From the NCBI GenBank assembly GCA_020350285.1, contig CP070708.1, forward strand, positions 1,978,146 through 2,042,145: a DNA stretch of 64,000 nucleotides, read 5' to 3'. This stretch comes from Anaerolineaceae bacterium (GTDB lineage Bacteria > Chloroflexota > Anaerolineae > Anaerolineales > E44-bin32). Below are positions 33,398 through 43,528 of this stretch, in pieces. Each line of letters opens with the position of its first letter. Position 1 is the first letter of the stretch. The notes beneath the pieces are model-generated. The model saw only the letters and a program-made list of their open reading frames with translations. It did not search any database and was not told the origin of the DNA. Position numbers and translations under genes: made by a program.

Positions 33398-34738
33398 CTA
33401 CCGCCTGGGCATACGTCGCTCGTAGATCCAATCCTCTACCCGTAAGTATCCGCGGATCCCCTGCGCTAGGACAATACGTAAAGGTTCTGGCGGCCAAGGG
33501 ATTACCGTGCGATTGATAAAGGGACACTCCAGCAGGTCGCTCTCACGCTCGAGCAGCAGGTCCCGTATTGTCTGAGCGTTAAGATGGCTTGTGGACACAC
33601 CATGCCCGATGCATCCCAAACTATACACGGTACGTTTATCGCCAAGGTAACCCAAAGCGGGTGTCAGATCGAGAGTGACCGAGAACGGCCCTCCCCAGCG
33701 GTGGGTAACCTTGGCACCCTTAAAGGAGGGAAACAGCAACGCCATATGATCTTCTAAATGCCTCCAGGCCGATTCACTATCATCTGCGTTGAGGTCGTTC
33801 GCGTAGGTTAACCCAACAGGGCCCCCACCAATGATCAATCGATTGTCTGGCGTGATACGGTAGTAGTGGATCAGGTTGCGTGCGTCTTCTACCCCTTCAC
33901 GACCACCCCAACCCACAGGCTCAAGCTGCTCAGGGGTAAGCGGCTCGGTAGCGATCATGTAGGTAAAAGCCGGCACCTGTTTGCGCCTGAGGTGTGGGAA
34001 GAGATGGGAGTAAGCATTCGTGGCAAATACAATTTTCTCGGCTTTTACCATTCCACCGGGAGTCCTCAAACTGAAGCTTGAGTTGGATGTGATCTCCATC
34101 ACCGGTGTGTTTTCGTAGACCGCAGCTCCTGATCGCATGGCCAGTTGTTTTTCCTCGCGCACAAGTTTCGCAGGATTTATCAATACCAAGCGCGGCTCCC
34201 ACATCGCACCTAGGTACAGTGGAGAATTGACCCTTTCTCTCACCTCATCGCGATCGATCCAATAGATGCCATCAAAACCTAAGGATTGCATCAACTCAAT
34301 ATCATGACGGATGCGCTTCACATAGCCCGATGTTGTCGCGGCACGCAAAAAACCTGGTCGACTGTAATCACAGTCTAGGTTTTCGCGCTGGATGAGCTCG
34401 GTCATACTATCCACTGCGCGTTCCATATAAGCATGCGCTTCCTTGAGGAACTGCTTCCCGCGCAGCATCGCTGTGACACCGAAACCAAGGCCGATCACCG
34501 TCATACCGAATGATCCATTCCGTCCACTGGAACCGTATCCGATCGACTTGGCCTCTAGGACGGCTACCCGGAGAGTGGGCTCGACTCGCAACAACTCATA
34601 AGCTGTTACCAACCCAGTGTATCCTCCACCAATAATGGAAATATCGACGGTCACCTCGCCCTTTAAGGACTCCTCCGGTTCATATTCACCATACGTATCC
34701 AGCCATAACACATTCGGGGGATCAGGTAAAGCGATCAT
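33398..34738 (-). CDS. FAD-dependent oxidoreductase of the DAO family
   Basis: A 446-residue flavoprotein. The FAD Rossmann motif is [15 protein letters not shown] near residue 33, then [16 protein letters not shown], as in gamma-glutamylputrescine oxidase (PuuB/OrdL) and related amine oxidases. R-L-I-I-G-G-G-P and [19 protein letters not shown] complete the fold. It should oxidise an amine or amino acid with oxygen or another acceptor; the substrate cannot be named. No polyamine genes are adjacent. Confidence 0.85.
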   Translation of the reverse strand: MIALPDPPNVLWLDTYGEYEPEESLKGEVTVDISIIGGGYTGLVTAYELLRVEPTLRVAVLEAKSIGYGSSGRNGSFGMTVIGLGFGVTAMLRGKQFLKEAHAYMERAVDSMTELIQRENLDCDYSRPGFLRAATTSGYVKRIRHDIELMQSLGFDGIYWIDRDEVRERVNSPLYLGAMWEPRLVLINPAKLVREEKQLAMRSGAAVYENTPVMEITSNSSFSLRTPGGMVKAEKIVFATNAYSHLFPHLRRKQVPAFTYMIATEPLTPEQLEPVGWGGREGVEDARNLIHYYRITPDNRLIIGGGPVGLTYANDLNADDSESAWRHLEDHMALLFPSFKGAKVTHRWGGPFSVTLDLTPALGYLGDKRTVYSLGCIGHGVSTSHLNAQTIRDLLLERESDLLECPFINRTVIPWPPEPLRIVLAQGIRGYLRVEDWIYERRMPRR

Positions 34739-34941
34739 GGATCTCCTCCTCCCAACTACTGTCTATCGCGGTAGCACAAAAATCCTTTTAGATTGTCATC
34801 AACTTGAGTTCTAATCTCTAACTCTTCGACAGCTTCACCTCGACCTGCTATGCGGTATGCAAGCCGAGTTAATGGGGATGAACAGGACGGACCCTCCGAT
34901 AACCCTCAGAACAAGCTTTACGATGGATCATCTCATCCAGA

Positions 34942-35277
34942 TCAGGCCTGAGCTGCCTCCATCGCGGCTTTTGCCTCTTCCTTCTTATATCCAATCAATT
35001 TCATCAGGTCGTTGACACCTTTGGTCCCTCCGGTTATGAAAAGGGTTGTCAGGATTACGTCGATCCATGGGAAGCGCGTGATCCCGAAAGGGGCCAAGAT
35101 ACGCAACCCAAGAACGAGGGTCAAAACTAATCCAGCGATAAAAGCCACAACGCTTAGCATCCATTCCTTGTGCGGTTTGATCACCGCATCCAAGATGGGG
35201 TCAAGCAATTCGATGAGTTGTTGGATTGCGAAGCTGGCAATAAGAATCGGTGCCAGGGCTTCAATTAACTGATTCAT
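34942..35277 (-). CDS. Small membrane protein of unknown function
   Basis: I do not recognise a family. The 111-residue product has a hydrophobic N-terminal stretch (about 7-30), a strong helix at about 40-62 and another at about 72-90, followed by a Lys/Glu/Ala-rich amphipathic tail (Y-K-K-E-E-A-K-A-A-M-E-A-A). The layout suggests a holin-like or small anchoring protein, which is only a guess. A strong GGAGGAGAG ribosome-binding site precedes the ATG. About 200 bases without features separate it from the FAD oxidase. Confidence 0.7.
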   Translation of the reverse strand: MNQLIEALAPILIASFAIQQLIELLDPILDAVIKPHKEWMLSVVAFIAGLVLTLVLGLRILAPFGITRFPWIDVILTTLFITGGTKGVNDLMKLIGYKKEEAKAAMEAAQA

Positions 35278-35379
35278 CTCTCCTCCTCTAAGGGTGGGGC
35301 TCCGGCATCTTTTGGTTCTACTCTACATGAAGATTTTGGATTGATACATACGCCCACGATTGTGAGCGATTTTCACGAA

Positions 35380-37785
35380 TTAGGATATCGCCAATCGAAC
35401 TACGGTTACGCCATCTCCTCCTTCTCCTGGTTGTCCCGGCTCAAAGGAAGAGACATATGGATTATCTTTCAAGGCCTGACGGATCGCCTCGCGCAAGCGT
35501 CCCGTCCCCTTGCCATGGATCACACGCACGAAGGGCATCCCCGCCAAATAAGCAGCGTCCAAACGCCGCTCGAGTTCCTCCAGGCCATCCTCAACCGTAC
35601 GGCCTCGAATATTCAATTCCAGGGGTGGTGCTTGCGGGACCCCTCTACTCACCACCTGAGGTCGAACCTCAGCCGGACGATGCTCAATCGATAGGTCATC
35701 ACGAGCTGGGATCAACTCGTCCAATCGAGCGCGGACGCGCAATCGACCGACCTGGACCTCCGCTTGTTCTTGATCGAGACCCGTAATAACTCCCTCCGCA
35801 TCGATGGTAGGCAAGCGCACCCGATCACCTACGTTCAAGGGTTCTTCAATTAAGTCCACAGCTCGCCCAGGCAGATCAAGTCCTGTTATCTGACTGGAAA
35901 CAGATTCAACGACTTGCTCCTCTAGCTCCTCAATCTCCGTCTCGATCGCCTTCAACTCCTCTAACGGTTTTCCCGCTTGAGTAAGACGACGGCGAAGGCT
36001 GCGTAAGTGCTCACGAACCTCATCTACCTCCGCCTCCACATCAACACGCGCCTGTTCCAACAACTCCAGCCGCTCATCATCGATCGCTTCTAAGCGTTCT
36101 GCCAATTTGGCTTCCAACGCTTGAACTTCCTTGCGCGCCTGTTCTGCCTCCTCCCTATCCGCTCGAATCAAATCCCTTTGGCGGTGGATTTCGTCCAGCA
36201 GACTCTCGGCGCGTAAATCTTCTGGCGAGACCATCTTCCGGGCGCGCAGAATGACCTCCTCATCCAATCCAAGACGCCCAGCAATCGCCAACGCATTCGA
36301 TCGTCCTGGCAAACCAATGGTGAGATGATAGGTTGGTTTTAAGCTTTCTAGGTCAAATTCGACACTGGCATTACGCACCCCTGGTGTGCCATGTGCGTAA
36401 ACTTTTAATTCGGGATAATGGGTGGCGACCAAAGTGGTCACCCTTCGCTCCAATAAAAAGCCTAGAATGGCGCGTGCTAATGCTGCTCCCTCCTGAGGGT
36501 CGGTGCCGGCGCCCAATTCGTCGAGAACGACCAAAGAGCGGGAGGTGACCCCTTTGAGAATGTCAATGATGTTGGAAATATGGGATGAGAAGGTCGAAAG
36601 GGATTGTTCGATGGATTGTTCGTCGCCAATATCTGCGAAGACCGAATCGAACGTCGATAACTCCGAGCCGGAGAGAGCCGGGATGTGCAGTCCACACTGA
36701 GCCATCAGTGATAACACCCCAGCGGTCTTGAGCGAGACCGTCTTTCCGCCAGTATTTGGGCCGGTGATGACCAGGGCAAACGTGTCCTCGTCTAGTGCCA
36801 AATCAATCGGTACGACAGTCTCTGGATCAAGCAGAGGGTGACGAGCGTTGAACAATCGCAGGGTCGATCCGGGGTGACCGTCCTCCGCCCGAGTTTTGAA
36901 GGGCTTCATGATCGGTTCATTGGCGTGCATCGCTTCAGCGTAGCGTGCTTTCGCGAAAGCGAGATCGATTTCGGCTAACGCTTCCACGCTTCGGATAATG
37001 TTTTCCGATTCTCCCCCGACCTGTCCTGAGAGCTCTGCCAAGATGCGACGCACCTCATCGCGCTCAGCCAATTGAAGTTCGCGCAGCCGATTGTTCAAGT
37101 CGACCACCGTGAGAGGCTCAACAAACAATGTCGCGCCAGAGGCGGATTGATCGTGGATGACCGACTTCACCTTCCCCTTGAACTCAGCCCTCAACGGGAT
37201 GACAAATCGACCATCGCGCTGGGTGATGATCGGTTCTTGGAGCATAGGGGCAACCTTTGAATCACTCAACAGGCGTTGAAGCTTTCCCATCAAACGGTCA
37301 TGCGACACCCGTAGATCATGCCTAATAGTGGCGAGTTTATCTGAGGCGCTATCGAGAACTTCGCCGCGCTCATCAAGCGTCATCGTAATGGCCTCGATCA
37401 GAGGCGAAGATCGTTCTAAACCGAGTGCCAGAGTCGAAAGGACGGGGTAGGATTCCCCCTCTTTATCAAAACGGCGTCGCAGCGTACGAGAAGCGATGAG
37501 CGTGCTCTTCACATCGAGCAACTGATCCGATTCTAAAATCACGCCTCGAGTGGCCGCGGTAACCGCAGACCTCACATCGCGCGCTCCACCAATTGTGAGG
37601 CCAGGCACCATGCTGAGCAATGTGCGCGCCTCCGTGGTCCCCGCCAAACGACGACGTACGTCCTCTACATCATCCGTGGGTTTCAAGGCATGCGCCAACT
37701 CCTTGGAAGCAGAAAAAGCTGCATGACCCGCTAAACGGTTGAGGACGGTCGGAAGCTCAAGGGTATTGATTGATTTCGCATCCAT
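35380..37785 (-). CDS. mutS2: MutS2 endonuclease/ribosome-rescue ATPase
   Basis: An 801-residue MutS2 with the core clamp region, the ATPase (Walker A T-G-P-N-T-G-G-K-T around residues 341-349; Walker B L-V-V-L-D-E-L-G-A-G-T-D-P), a long coiled coil (about 500-640), a KOW-like segment (N-V-G-D-R-V-R-L) and a C-terminal Smr nuclease domain with L-N-I-R-G-R-T-V-E-D-G and H-G-K-G-T-G-R-L-R. MutS2 lacks the mismatch-binding domain of MutS and acts on recombination intermediates or collided ribosomes. I chose the ATG at 37785 (MDAKSINTLEL); the ATG at 37830 adds 15 unlikely residues. Confidence 0.95.
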   Translation of the reverse strand: MDAKSINTLELPTVLNRLAGHAAFSASKELAHALKPTDDVEDVRRRLAGTTEARTLLSMVPGLTIGGARDVRSAVTAATRGVILESDQLLDVKSTLIASRTLRRRFDKEGESYPVLSTLALGLERSSPLIEAITMTLDERGEVLDSASDKLATIRHDLRVSHDRLMGKLQRLLSDSKVAPMLQEPIITQRDGRFVIPLRAEFKGKVKSVIHDQSASGATLFVEPLTVVDLNNRLRELQLAERDEVRRILAELSGQVGGESENIIRSVEALAEIDLAFAKARYAEAMHANEPIMKPFKTRAEDGHPGSTLRLFNARHPLLDPETVVPIDLALDEDTFALVITGPNTGGKTVSLKTAGVLSLMAQCGLHIPALSGSELSTFDSVFADIGDEQSIEQSLSTFSSHISNIIDILKGVTSRSLVVLDELGAGTDPQEGAALARAILGFLLERRVTTLVATHYPELKVYAHGTPGVRNASVEFDLESLKPTYHLTIGLPGRSNALAIAGRLGLDEEVILRARKMVSPEDLRAESLLDEIHRQRDLIRADREEAEQARKEVQALEAKLAERLEAIDDERLELLEQARVDVEAEVDEVREHLRSLRRRLTQAGKPLEELKAIETEIEELEEQVVESVSSQITGLDLPGRAVDLIEEPLNVGDRVRLPTIDAEGVITGLDQEQAEVQVGRLRVRARLDELIPARDDLSIEHRPAEVRPQVVSRGVPQAPPLELNIRGRTVEDGLEELERRLDAAYLAGMPFVRVIHGKGTGRLREAIRQALKDNPYVSSFEPGQPGEGGDGVTVVRLAIS

Positions 37786-38112
37786 ACCGAAGGCAGTGTA
37801 ACATGATTCCCGGCGTATTTCATGAAACACGGGCTTTCCCGGTGTGTTTTAAGAATTGCGGTTTATATGTGCGTGAAACGTCCAATTTGCGAAACGTTTA
37901 CCTGTGACAGAAAGTTTGGCAAGCGGACAGGAGGCTGATAGACTCACTGACCAGTCTCATACCTTATCGACCCATTCGTAGAAAGGGTGAGACATTCTCA
38001 TCGAATAACGCTCGAACCAGGTACAAAATATTCATTGCCTATCCATGACATAATTTCGAGTAGGCGGTGGCATTAGCGCCGGATCACAAACGATCGAATA
38101 AAAAGAAGCCAC
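37786..38112. other. Divergent intergenic region, no gene seen
   Basis: About 330 bases between the divergent mutS2 and the small membrane protein gene. No ORF, tRNA or strong promoter is apparent. A weak GTCTCAT...GGTGAGAC inverted repeat lies near 37958-37995. Confidence 0.4.
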
Positions 38113-38382
38113 ATGTCTAGCAACCCTGAATCATCCAGTCGAGTCGACCCGTCAATCGTTCCATTGATGCGAAGTCTTGCGCTCGAACTTGTCATCTATG
38201 GACCGATCGTTACGATCTATTTTTTCCTTGTGCTCCACAGGACAAATAACTGGCTTACCAACATATTCAATGCCTCATCCACCGAGTATGCGATTGTCGC
38301 AGTGCTGCTCATTGGCGGGCAAGGGGTGATGCTCGAGATGTTCACCTCTTGGTTGCTACGTAGGATTGGGCTCAGGCATTAA
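38113..38382 (+). CDS. Small two-helix membrane protein upstream of tauE-like gene
   Basis: An 89-residue protein of unknown family. Two hydrophobic segments, about residues 22-43 and 56-78, are joined by a polar loop (H-R-T-N-N-W-L-T-N-I-F-N-A-S-S-T-E). It starts the transcript of the TauE-like permease three bases downstream, so it may be a small accessory subunit of that transporter or of the universal-stress pair. No motif supports a specific function. Confidence 0.72.
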   Translation: MSSNPESSSRVDPSIVPLMRSLALELVIYGPIVTIYFFLVLHRTNNWLTNIFNASSTEYAIVAVLLIGGQGVMLEMFTSWLLRRIGLRH

Positions 38383-38385
38383 GCT

Positions 38386-39276
38386 ATGTGGTTCCCTATC
38401 TCACAGGTAACGATCAGCCCTCTCCTCCTCGCCACCATCGGCTTTGTCATTGGTGTATTAGGTGGCTTCTTCGGTGTAGGCGGAGGGTTCCTTGCTGGCC
38501 CGATGATGTTTTGGACCGGTGTGCCGATCAACTTTGTCGTCGGCACCGATTTGGCTCACATGACGGGAAATTCGATCGTCGGCAGTCGCCGTCATCGCGC
38601 GCTTGGCCATGTCGATCTACGTCTAGGTGCTTTGATGATCCTCGGCACCATTCCCGGTGTCGAAGCCGGCGCACAATTGATCGAATGGCTTGAGTCGATC
38701 GGTAACATCGAAGAAGTTGTCGGTCTATCATATGTAGTTATTTTGACCACGATCGGCCTTTTCACAGCTTGGGAGAGTTTACGCGCGATCCGCATCAAAA
38801 GGACTGATCAACTCGAGATCCGGGAAGTATTGGGGATTCAAAGTATGTCCCATCGATCGCGCCTGCTTCGAATCCCACCCATGGTCAAACTACCTGTATC
38901 GGGTATCGAGGAGATTTCGATCTGGACGATCATCTTTGCAGGAGCCCTGACTGGTCTTCTCGCTGGCTTCCTCGGCGTCGGCGGCGGCTTTTTACGCTTG
39001 CCGCTTCTGATTTACCTGATCGGTGTTCCAACTCACGTTGCTGTAGGCACAGATTTATTTGAGATCATGATCTCGGCAGGCTTTGGCACTTTGAGCCATG
39101 CCCTGAAAGGAAACGTGGATGTTCTCATCGCCCTCACGATGAACATCGGCGCGGCCATCGGCGCCCATGTAGGTGCGGTTACGACCCGCTATTTCTCCGG
39201 TCCAATTATTCGCTTCCTCTTTTCGTTTTTACCTCTGATCGCTGCCGTGCTGGTCTTGCTGCGCATCACGGGCTAA
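38386..39276 (+). CDS. TauE/SafE-family permease
   Basis: A 296-residue polytopic protein with about eight helices in two repeats. Each repeat starts with the family signature: G-V-L-G-G-F-F-G-V-G-G-G-F-L-A-G-P near residue 23 and G-L-L-A-G-F-L-G-V-G-G-G-F-L-R-L-P near residue 192, with V-G-T-D-L-x in both. TauE/SafE proteins export sulfite, sulfoacetate or other organic anions. It lies between a small membrane protein and a Usp-domain gene on the same strand, so the three probably form an operon. Confidence 0.9.
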   Translation: MWFPISQVTISPLLLATIGFVIGVLGGFFGVGGGFLAGPMMFWTGVPINFVVGTDLAHMTGNSIVGSRRHRALGHVDLRLGALMILGTIPGVEAGAQLIEWLESIGNIEEVVGLSYVVILTTIGLFTAWESLRAIRIKRTDQLEIREVLGIQSMSHRSRLLRIPPMVKLPVSGIEEISIWTIIFAGALTGLLAGFLGVGGGFLRLPLLIYLIGVPTHVAVGTDLFEIMISAGFGTLSHALKGNVDVLIALTMNIGAAIGAHVGAVTTRYFSGPIIRFLFSFLPLIAAVLVLLRITG

Positions 39277-39295
39277 ACTGGAGGATAAGGAATTT

Positions 39296-40141
39296 ATGAA
39301 ACAAACAGCACAACCTCAAGGAGAAGGATATTCCCTCATCGGGATTGGAAGAGAACCGCGCGATCCGAACGACATGCGGTACGCCGAAGCAATCTCAAGA
39401 GCCCTGGGGTTGCGTCCCGTCCTCTTTCATGTCTCTCCACCCGATGAACCGCTGGAAGAGGGCAAGAGACTACTGACAACTGCACGCACCATGCTCTCAC
39501 CTGAGGATGTCGAGGTCCTTCATGTTGAAGGTAATGTAGTAGACGAGATCGTGAACGAGCTAAAAAGCCGACCTTATCAACTCCTCGTGATGGAGACCTC
39601 AATCAGTGATCCTGATCAACCCGCATCGCAACTTAGCCAGCGCTTGGCGAACAGGGCCAAGGTAAGTGTGCTGCTTGTCCGCAATCCACCGCAACAGATC
39701 AAAGAGATTTTAATTTGCACTGGCGGTCACCCTGAGTCCACCCGCGCCGTGTCCCTAGGCATCAAACTGGCGCAGGCCACCAAGGCAAACGCCACCATCC
39801 TTCATGTCGCCTCCAGCACCCCATCGATGTACACAGGGCTCCCTGCGATCGAGGAGGGATTGGAACAAGTTTTAACCCGCGAGAGTCCACTTGCCAACCA
39901 TCTGAAAGAAGCAGCGTCGATAGCCGAATCAGCTGGAGTAGAGACGAAGCTAGAACTTCGTCACGGCGTTGTTACCGAGGAGATCATACGAGCCTGTGAA
40001 ATAAAACCAAACGACCTGGTCGTGATCGGTGCTCCTAAACCAGGGGCATTGATCGAGCGGTTACTTTTAGGTCGCGTCGCCCCACAATTGATCACCAGCA
40101 ACAAATGCTCCACTTTGATCGTTCGAGACAACGGCGCTTAA
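39296..40141 (+). CDS. Tandem universal stress (UspA) domain protein
   Basis: A 281-residue cytoplasmic protein with two Usp domains. The second ends with D-L-V-V-I-G-A-P-K-P-G and L-L-G-R-V-A-P-Q-L-I, close to the G-x2-G-x9-G(S/T) ATP-binding signature, while the first (about 15-130) is more degenerate. Usp proteins act in stress and may bind ATP or partner membrane transporters. It follows the TauE-like gene by 19 bases with a strong GGAGGATAAGG ribosome-binding site, suggesting control of that permease. Confidence 0.85.
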   Translation: MKQTAQPQGEGYSLIGIGREPRDPNDMRYAEAISRALGLRPVLFHVSPPDEPLEEGKRLLTTARTMLSPEDVEVLHVEGNVVDEIVNELKSRPYQLLVMETSISDPDQPASQLSQRLANRAKVSVLLVRNPPQQIKEILICTGGHPESTRAVSLGIKLAQATKANATILHVASSTPSMYTGLPAIEEGLEQVLTRESPLANHLKEAASIAESAGVETKLELRHGVVTEEIIRACEIKPNDLVVIGAPKPGALIERLLLGRVAPQLITSNKCSTLIVRDNGA

Positions 40142-40287
40142 ACCAGCCGGTTTCCTCAACCACGATACCCAGCAGTTGAGGACTGGCCGTTTGTCACTAC
40201 CTGCTAAAGGTTTTTCAGACCAAAATAGAATCATAACTCCTCCGAGAAAAGATAAACCGCGAGAAAAGAAACGGTAGTGAGGGAAAC

Positions 40288-41160
40288 ATGGACGATCTAA
40301 CCAGCGCATTTCTCGAATTAATCCGTCTCACATCAACCGATTTGTCACCAGACGTTGAGCAATCCCTGATCCAGGCACGCGATCGGGAAGCAGCCGGTTC
40401 AGCCGCCAAAAGCGCCTTGGATGCCGTCCTGCAAAACGTGACCCTTGCGCGCGAACAATCCACTCCCATCTGTCAAGACACCGGAACCCCGATCTTCTAT
40501 GTCCAGTACCCTCTTGGTTGGAGCACCAAAAAATTGCGAGAACAGATTCGATCTGCCGTAGCCGCAGCAACTTCTCTCGCCTATCTAAGACCGAACGCTG
40601 TTGATGCGATCTCTGGTGTTAACAGCGGTAATAACCTGGGTGACGAGGCCTTCCCCACCATCCACTTTGACGAGATCGAGGGTGAGGAGTTGATCGTCGA
40701 TTTAATGCTTAAGGGGGGCGGCTGTGAAAACGTCGGGGCTCAGTATTCGCTCCCCGACCGACGCCTTGACGCTGGGCGAGATATGGAGGGCATACGCAAA
40801 GTTGTCCTCGATGCTGTATGCAAAGCTCAGGGCAAAGGTTGCGCCCCTGGTGTTTTAGGTGTGGCCGTTGGTGGTGATCGCGGCTCCTCGTATTACGGAT
40901 CCAAGGAAGCCCTCTTCCGGAAACTGGATGAACCCAACCCGGATCCAGACCTGGATTCCTTTGAGGAGCGGTTGACAGAAGAAGCCAATCGCTTGGGCAT
41001 CGGCCCCATGGGCTTCGGTGGAGCGACAACAGTGCTCGGGACGAAAATCCGTGGCATGCACCGACTTCCAGCAAGTTTCTTCGTCTCCGTGTCCTACATG
41101 TGCTGGGCACATCGACGTCGAAGAATGACCGTGCGTGGAAGCGATATTCAGTACTCATAG
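40288..41160 (+). CDS. Class I fumarate hydratase, alpha subunit
   Basis: The N-terminal domain of class I (4Fe-4S) fumarase, 290 residues. The three Cys expected to bind the cluster lie in T-P-I-C-Q-D-T-G-T-P, K-G-G-G-C-E-N-V-G and G-K-G-C-A-P-G-V-L-G-V. It forms the active enzyme with the separately encoded beta subunit just downstream, interconverting fumarate and malate in the TCA cycle. Related two-subunit enzymes include L-tartrate dehydratase, so fumarase is the best but not the only reading. The start has GAGGGAAAC upstream. Confidence 0.9.
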   Translation: MDDLTSAFLELIRLTSTDLSPDVEQSLIQARDREAAGSAAKSALDAVLQNVTLAREQSTPICQDTGTPIFYVQYPLGWSTKKLREQIRSAVAAATSLAYLRPNAVDAISGVNSGNNLGDEAFPTIHFDEIEGEELIVDLMLKGGGCENVGAQYSLPDRRLDAGRDMEGIRKVVLDAVCKAQGKGCAPGVLGVAVGGDRGSSYYGSKEALFRKLDEPNPDPDLDSFEERLTEEANRLGIGPMGFGGATTVLGTKIRGMHRLPASFFVSVSYMCWAHRRRRMTVRGSDIQYS

Positions 41161-41171
41161 GAGAGCGAGGC

Positions 41172-41792
41172 ATGTACAACCTCACCATTCCCATCTCAGA
41201 CGAACAAATCCGTGAACTTAAAATCGGCGATTCCGTCTTTCTCTCCGGCGTCATCATCACCGGACGCGATACCGTTCACAAATGGATGATCGAGACATTC
41301 GTCAAAGAGACTCGCCAACCAGAGGGCGATGATCTTGAGGTTTACGAAGCTATAAAACCCCTACTCGATGGCGGCGCGATCTACCACTGCGGGCCGGTCG
41401 TAGCCGGACTTGACTCCGGCGACTACCGCTTCGTGGCGGCTGGCCCCACAACCAGCACCCGCGAGGAACCCTATCAGGGCGACGTGATGCGCCACTTCAA
41501 CATGAAGGCGGTGATCGGAAAAGGTGGTATGGGTTCACAGACCCTCGCCGCCTGCCATGAGGTTCCTGGTGTTTACTTACACGCCATCGGAGGGGCGGCT
41601 TCTTTGATCGCCCAGTCGGTGCAGCGTGTGATCGATGTACACAAACTTGATTTCGGGGTGCCCGAAGCGATGTGGGTGATCGAGGTCAAAGACTTCCCCG
41701 TTGTCGTGACCATGGATTCCCACAACAGCAGCATACACGCCGAGGTGGAGACGAAATCCATGGTGGAATTGGAGAGGTTGCTGGCTTCGTAA
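41172..41792 (+). CDS. Class I fumarate hydratase, beta subunit
   Basis: The C-terminal domain of class I fumarase/tartrate dehydratase, about 206 residues, beginning M-Y-N-L-T-I-P-I-S-D-E-Q-I-R-E-L-K-I-G-D. It carries G-V-I-I-T-G-R-D, A-G-P-T-T-S-T-R and V-I-G-K-G-G-M-G, which bind substrate and shape the active site with the alpha subunit. The ATG at 41172 has AGGAGAGCGAGG upstream and lies 11 bases after the alpha stop; the earlier ATG at 41100 lies inside the alpha gene. A strong terminator follows. Confidence 0.9.
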   Translation: MYNLTIPISDEQIRELKIGDSVFLSGVIITGRDTVHKWMIETFVKETRQPEGDDLEVYEAIKPLLDGGAIYHCGPVVAGLDSGDYRFVAAGPTTSTREEPYQGDVMRHFNMKAVIGKGGMGSQTLAACHEVPGVYLHAIGGAASLIAQSVQRVIDVHKLDFGVPEAMWVIEVKDFPVVVTMDSHNSSIHAEVETKSMVELERLLAS

Positions 41793-41824
41793 AACCCTTG
41801 AAAGGAAATCAAAACCGATGGTGT

Positions 41825-41861
41825 GTCGACCGCTTTTGATAGCGGTCGACGTTTCTTTCCC
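41825..41861 (+). terminator. Terminator after fumarase genes
   Basis: A ten-base perfect stem, GTCGACCGCT with AGCGGTCGAC, around a six-base loop, then GTTTCTTTCC. It lies 32 bases after the beta subunit stop. Confidence 0.85.
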
Positions 41862-41926
41862 CTAGGATCGTTCTTGAACTTGTTGTATCTGGTTGATCTG
41901 AGGTTGCGGTCCCCAACTACTATTGA

Positions 41927-42916
41927 TCAATCGAGCGAGATTTTTGCCAATACAGCCCTGTGATCAGAGTGGGGGCCATCGGGTGCATCTAAGTGACGGG
42001 CTTCTAATACTCTCCAAGGAGAGTCACCGGGAAAGAAAAATATATAGTCGAGGCGTCTGCGAGTCGCTCGGCCCTTCGAAAAGAGGCGTAGCTCGTGTGT
42101 TGTGCCATCCTTCTTAGGGTTGATATGTCGATAGACATCGAGCCATGTATGCTTCATATGTGCGATCTGCGCCGCGTGTTCGTTGGCGTTGAAATCTCCC
42201 CCGATGAGTGCTGACCTGCTTCCCGCGACGGAGGTGACCCAATCTTGCAGCAACTCCACCTGCGCCGCGTTGTGGCTTGGAATCAAGCTCAGGTGGACCG
42301 AGAATACCGGCAGCCTAGTTCTTGGTGTCTCTACCTCAGCGCCAAGCACCAATCGACGCACAAAAGGTCGAAAAGTTGGTTCTAGATGTCGGAGGCGAGG
42401 CTCCTTCAATGGATAACGACTGAATACCGCTAAACCCTCCTCAAATCCAATTCCCTTGTGATGGCCATTGGCTCGAGAGTAGACATACGACATGTTTAAT
42501 CTCTCTGCGAGCCACTGATCGGTATGCACCTCCGGAGTGCGGGCGACTTCCTGCAGCAGGAGGATATCCACCTCTTCTGTTTCGACCAATCGGGCGAAGG
42601 CCTCCAAACGTTGAAGCAGGCGACGATGACGGGGCCAGTCATGCCACAGATTGGCACTCAGCACCGTGATTGCATCGTTTCCATGATTTGAGGCGCGAAG
42701 CGAACCAGCAGGTGATGTTCCCCTGCCGTTAGGTTCGACAACGGAGATCTTCTGATCGATTACCGGACTCAGTAAACGAAAAATGGGGTGCCCTAGAGCC
42801 TCACGCACCCCGCGCATCAGTTTCGCAAAAAAAGACGCGCCGCCTGCCGGCTGCGCGCTGTTATGGGTTTCACTCGATTGAGACAAAAACAACTCCACAG
42901 CTGGGAATCTTCCCAA
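41927..42916 (-). CDS. Endonuclease/exonuclease/phosphatase-family protein
   Basis: A 329-residue protein with a poorly conserved N-terminal 85 residues, then the EEP (DNase I-like) domain. Key residues appear as S-A-N-L-W-H-D-W, L-L-L-Q-E-V-A-R-T (metal Glu), S-V-H-L-S-L-I-P, G-G-D-F-N-A-N and D-G-P-H-S-D-H-R-A-V. Members cleave phosphodiesters in DNA, lipids such as sphingomyelin, or inositol phosphates. Without a signal peptide it is probably cytoplasmic; the substrate is unknown. It faces the fumarase terminator. Confidence 0.85.
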   Translation of the reverse strand: MGRFPAVELFLSQSSETHNSAQPAGGASFFAKLMRGVREALGHPIFRLLSPVIDQKISVVEPNGRGTSPAGSLRASNHGNDAITVLSANLWHDWPRHRRLLQRLEAFARLVETEEVDILLLQEVARTPEVHTDQWLAERLNMSYVYSRANGHHKGIGFEEGLAVFSRYPLKEPRLRHLEPTFRPFVRRLVLGAEVETPRTRLPVFSVHLSLIPSHNAAQVELLQDWVTSVAGSRSALIGGDFNANEHAAQIAHMKHTWLDVYRHINPKKDGTTHELRLFSKGRATRRRLDYIFFFPGDSPWRVLEARHLDAPDGPHSDHRAVLAKISLD

Positions 42917-42973
42917 AATGTGGGTTGTTTATACCACTCTCATAATTCTTAAGTCCATAGGACTTCGGAGCCC

Positions 42974-43528
42974 CTACCTTCCTCCTTCTCCCCGCTCATC
43001 ACGAACCATGGCCTCACGCATTCCGGTTAAAAACCCGGGAATCACCTCGTTGGGGAATTTTGGCCAGGTGATCACAAGCATCACCAGGATCCACCCCACC
43101 AACCACCAGCCAGTCGCCGGAGCTTGACGGAGGGTCGTCCAAATAAACCAGCCATATATCGGCGCTTGGGATAGCATACCTTGTGAGCGCGGTATACCGA
43201 CACGGATGAAGTACAGAATCCAAATCAACATATATAAAGCCGCAACCCGCGGGTTAACAATCCCTGCTGCAGCCATATAGATCAAGAGACCAGCCGCCAC
43301 CAACATATCGATTTCGAGGTCGTGATCCCCCACCCATGTTCGGTAGCGGACACTGCTACGACGGGCTAGCGGACCATCCAGGCTATCACTCGTCCAGGAT
43401 GCGATGAGCAGCCAGCCCGCGAGTGGGAGTGCCGCTTCTCCTTGGGCGAAACCCAACCAGACAAACACCCCGGCCAAGAAGACGCGCAGGATGGTCAGTA
43501 AATCCGCTACTTGCTTTGCTACCAGCAT
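42974..43528 (-). CDS. CDP-alcohol phosphatidyltransferase-family protein
   Basis: A membrane enzyme of about 184 residues with six predicted helices. The active-site motif reads D-S-L-D-G-P-L-A-R-R then D-H-D-L-E-I-D, matching D-x2-D-G-x2-A-R...D-x3-D; the Gly usually placed between them is Val here. The family transfers a phosphoalcohol from a CDP-alcohol to an acceptor in phospholipid synthesis. The ATG at 43528 is preceded by GGAGGGAGGG, better than the ATG at 43564. It starts 57 bases upstream of the EEP gene on the same strand. Confidence 0.82.
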   Translation of the reverse strand: MLVAKQVADLLTILRVFLAGVFVWLGFAQGEAALPLAGWLLIASWTSDSLDGPLARRSSVRYRTWVGDHDLEIDMLVAAGLLIYMAAAGIVNPRVAALYMLIWILYFIRVGIPRSQGMLSQAPIYGWFIWTTLRQAPATGWWLVGWILVMLVITWPKFPNEVIPGFLTGMREAMVRDERGEGGR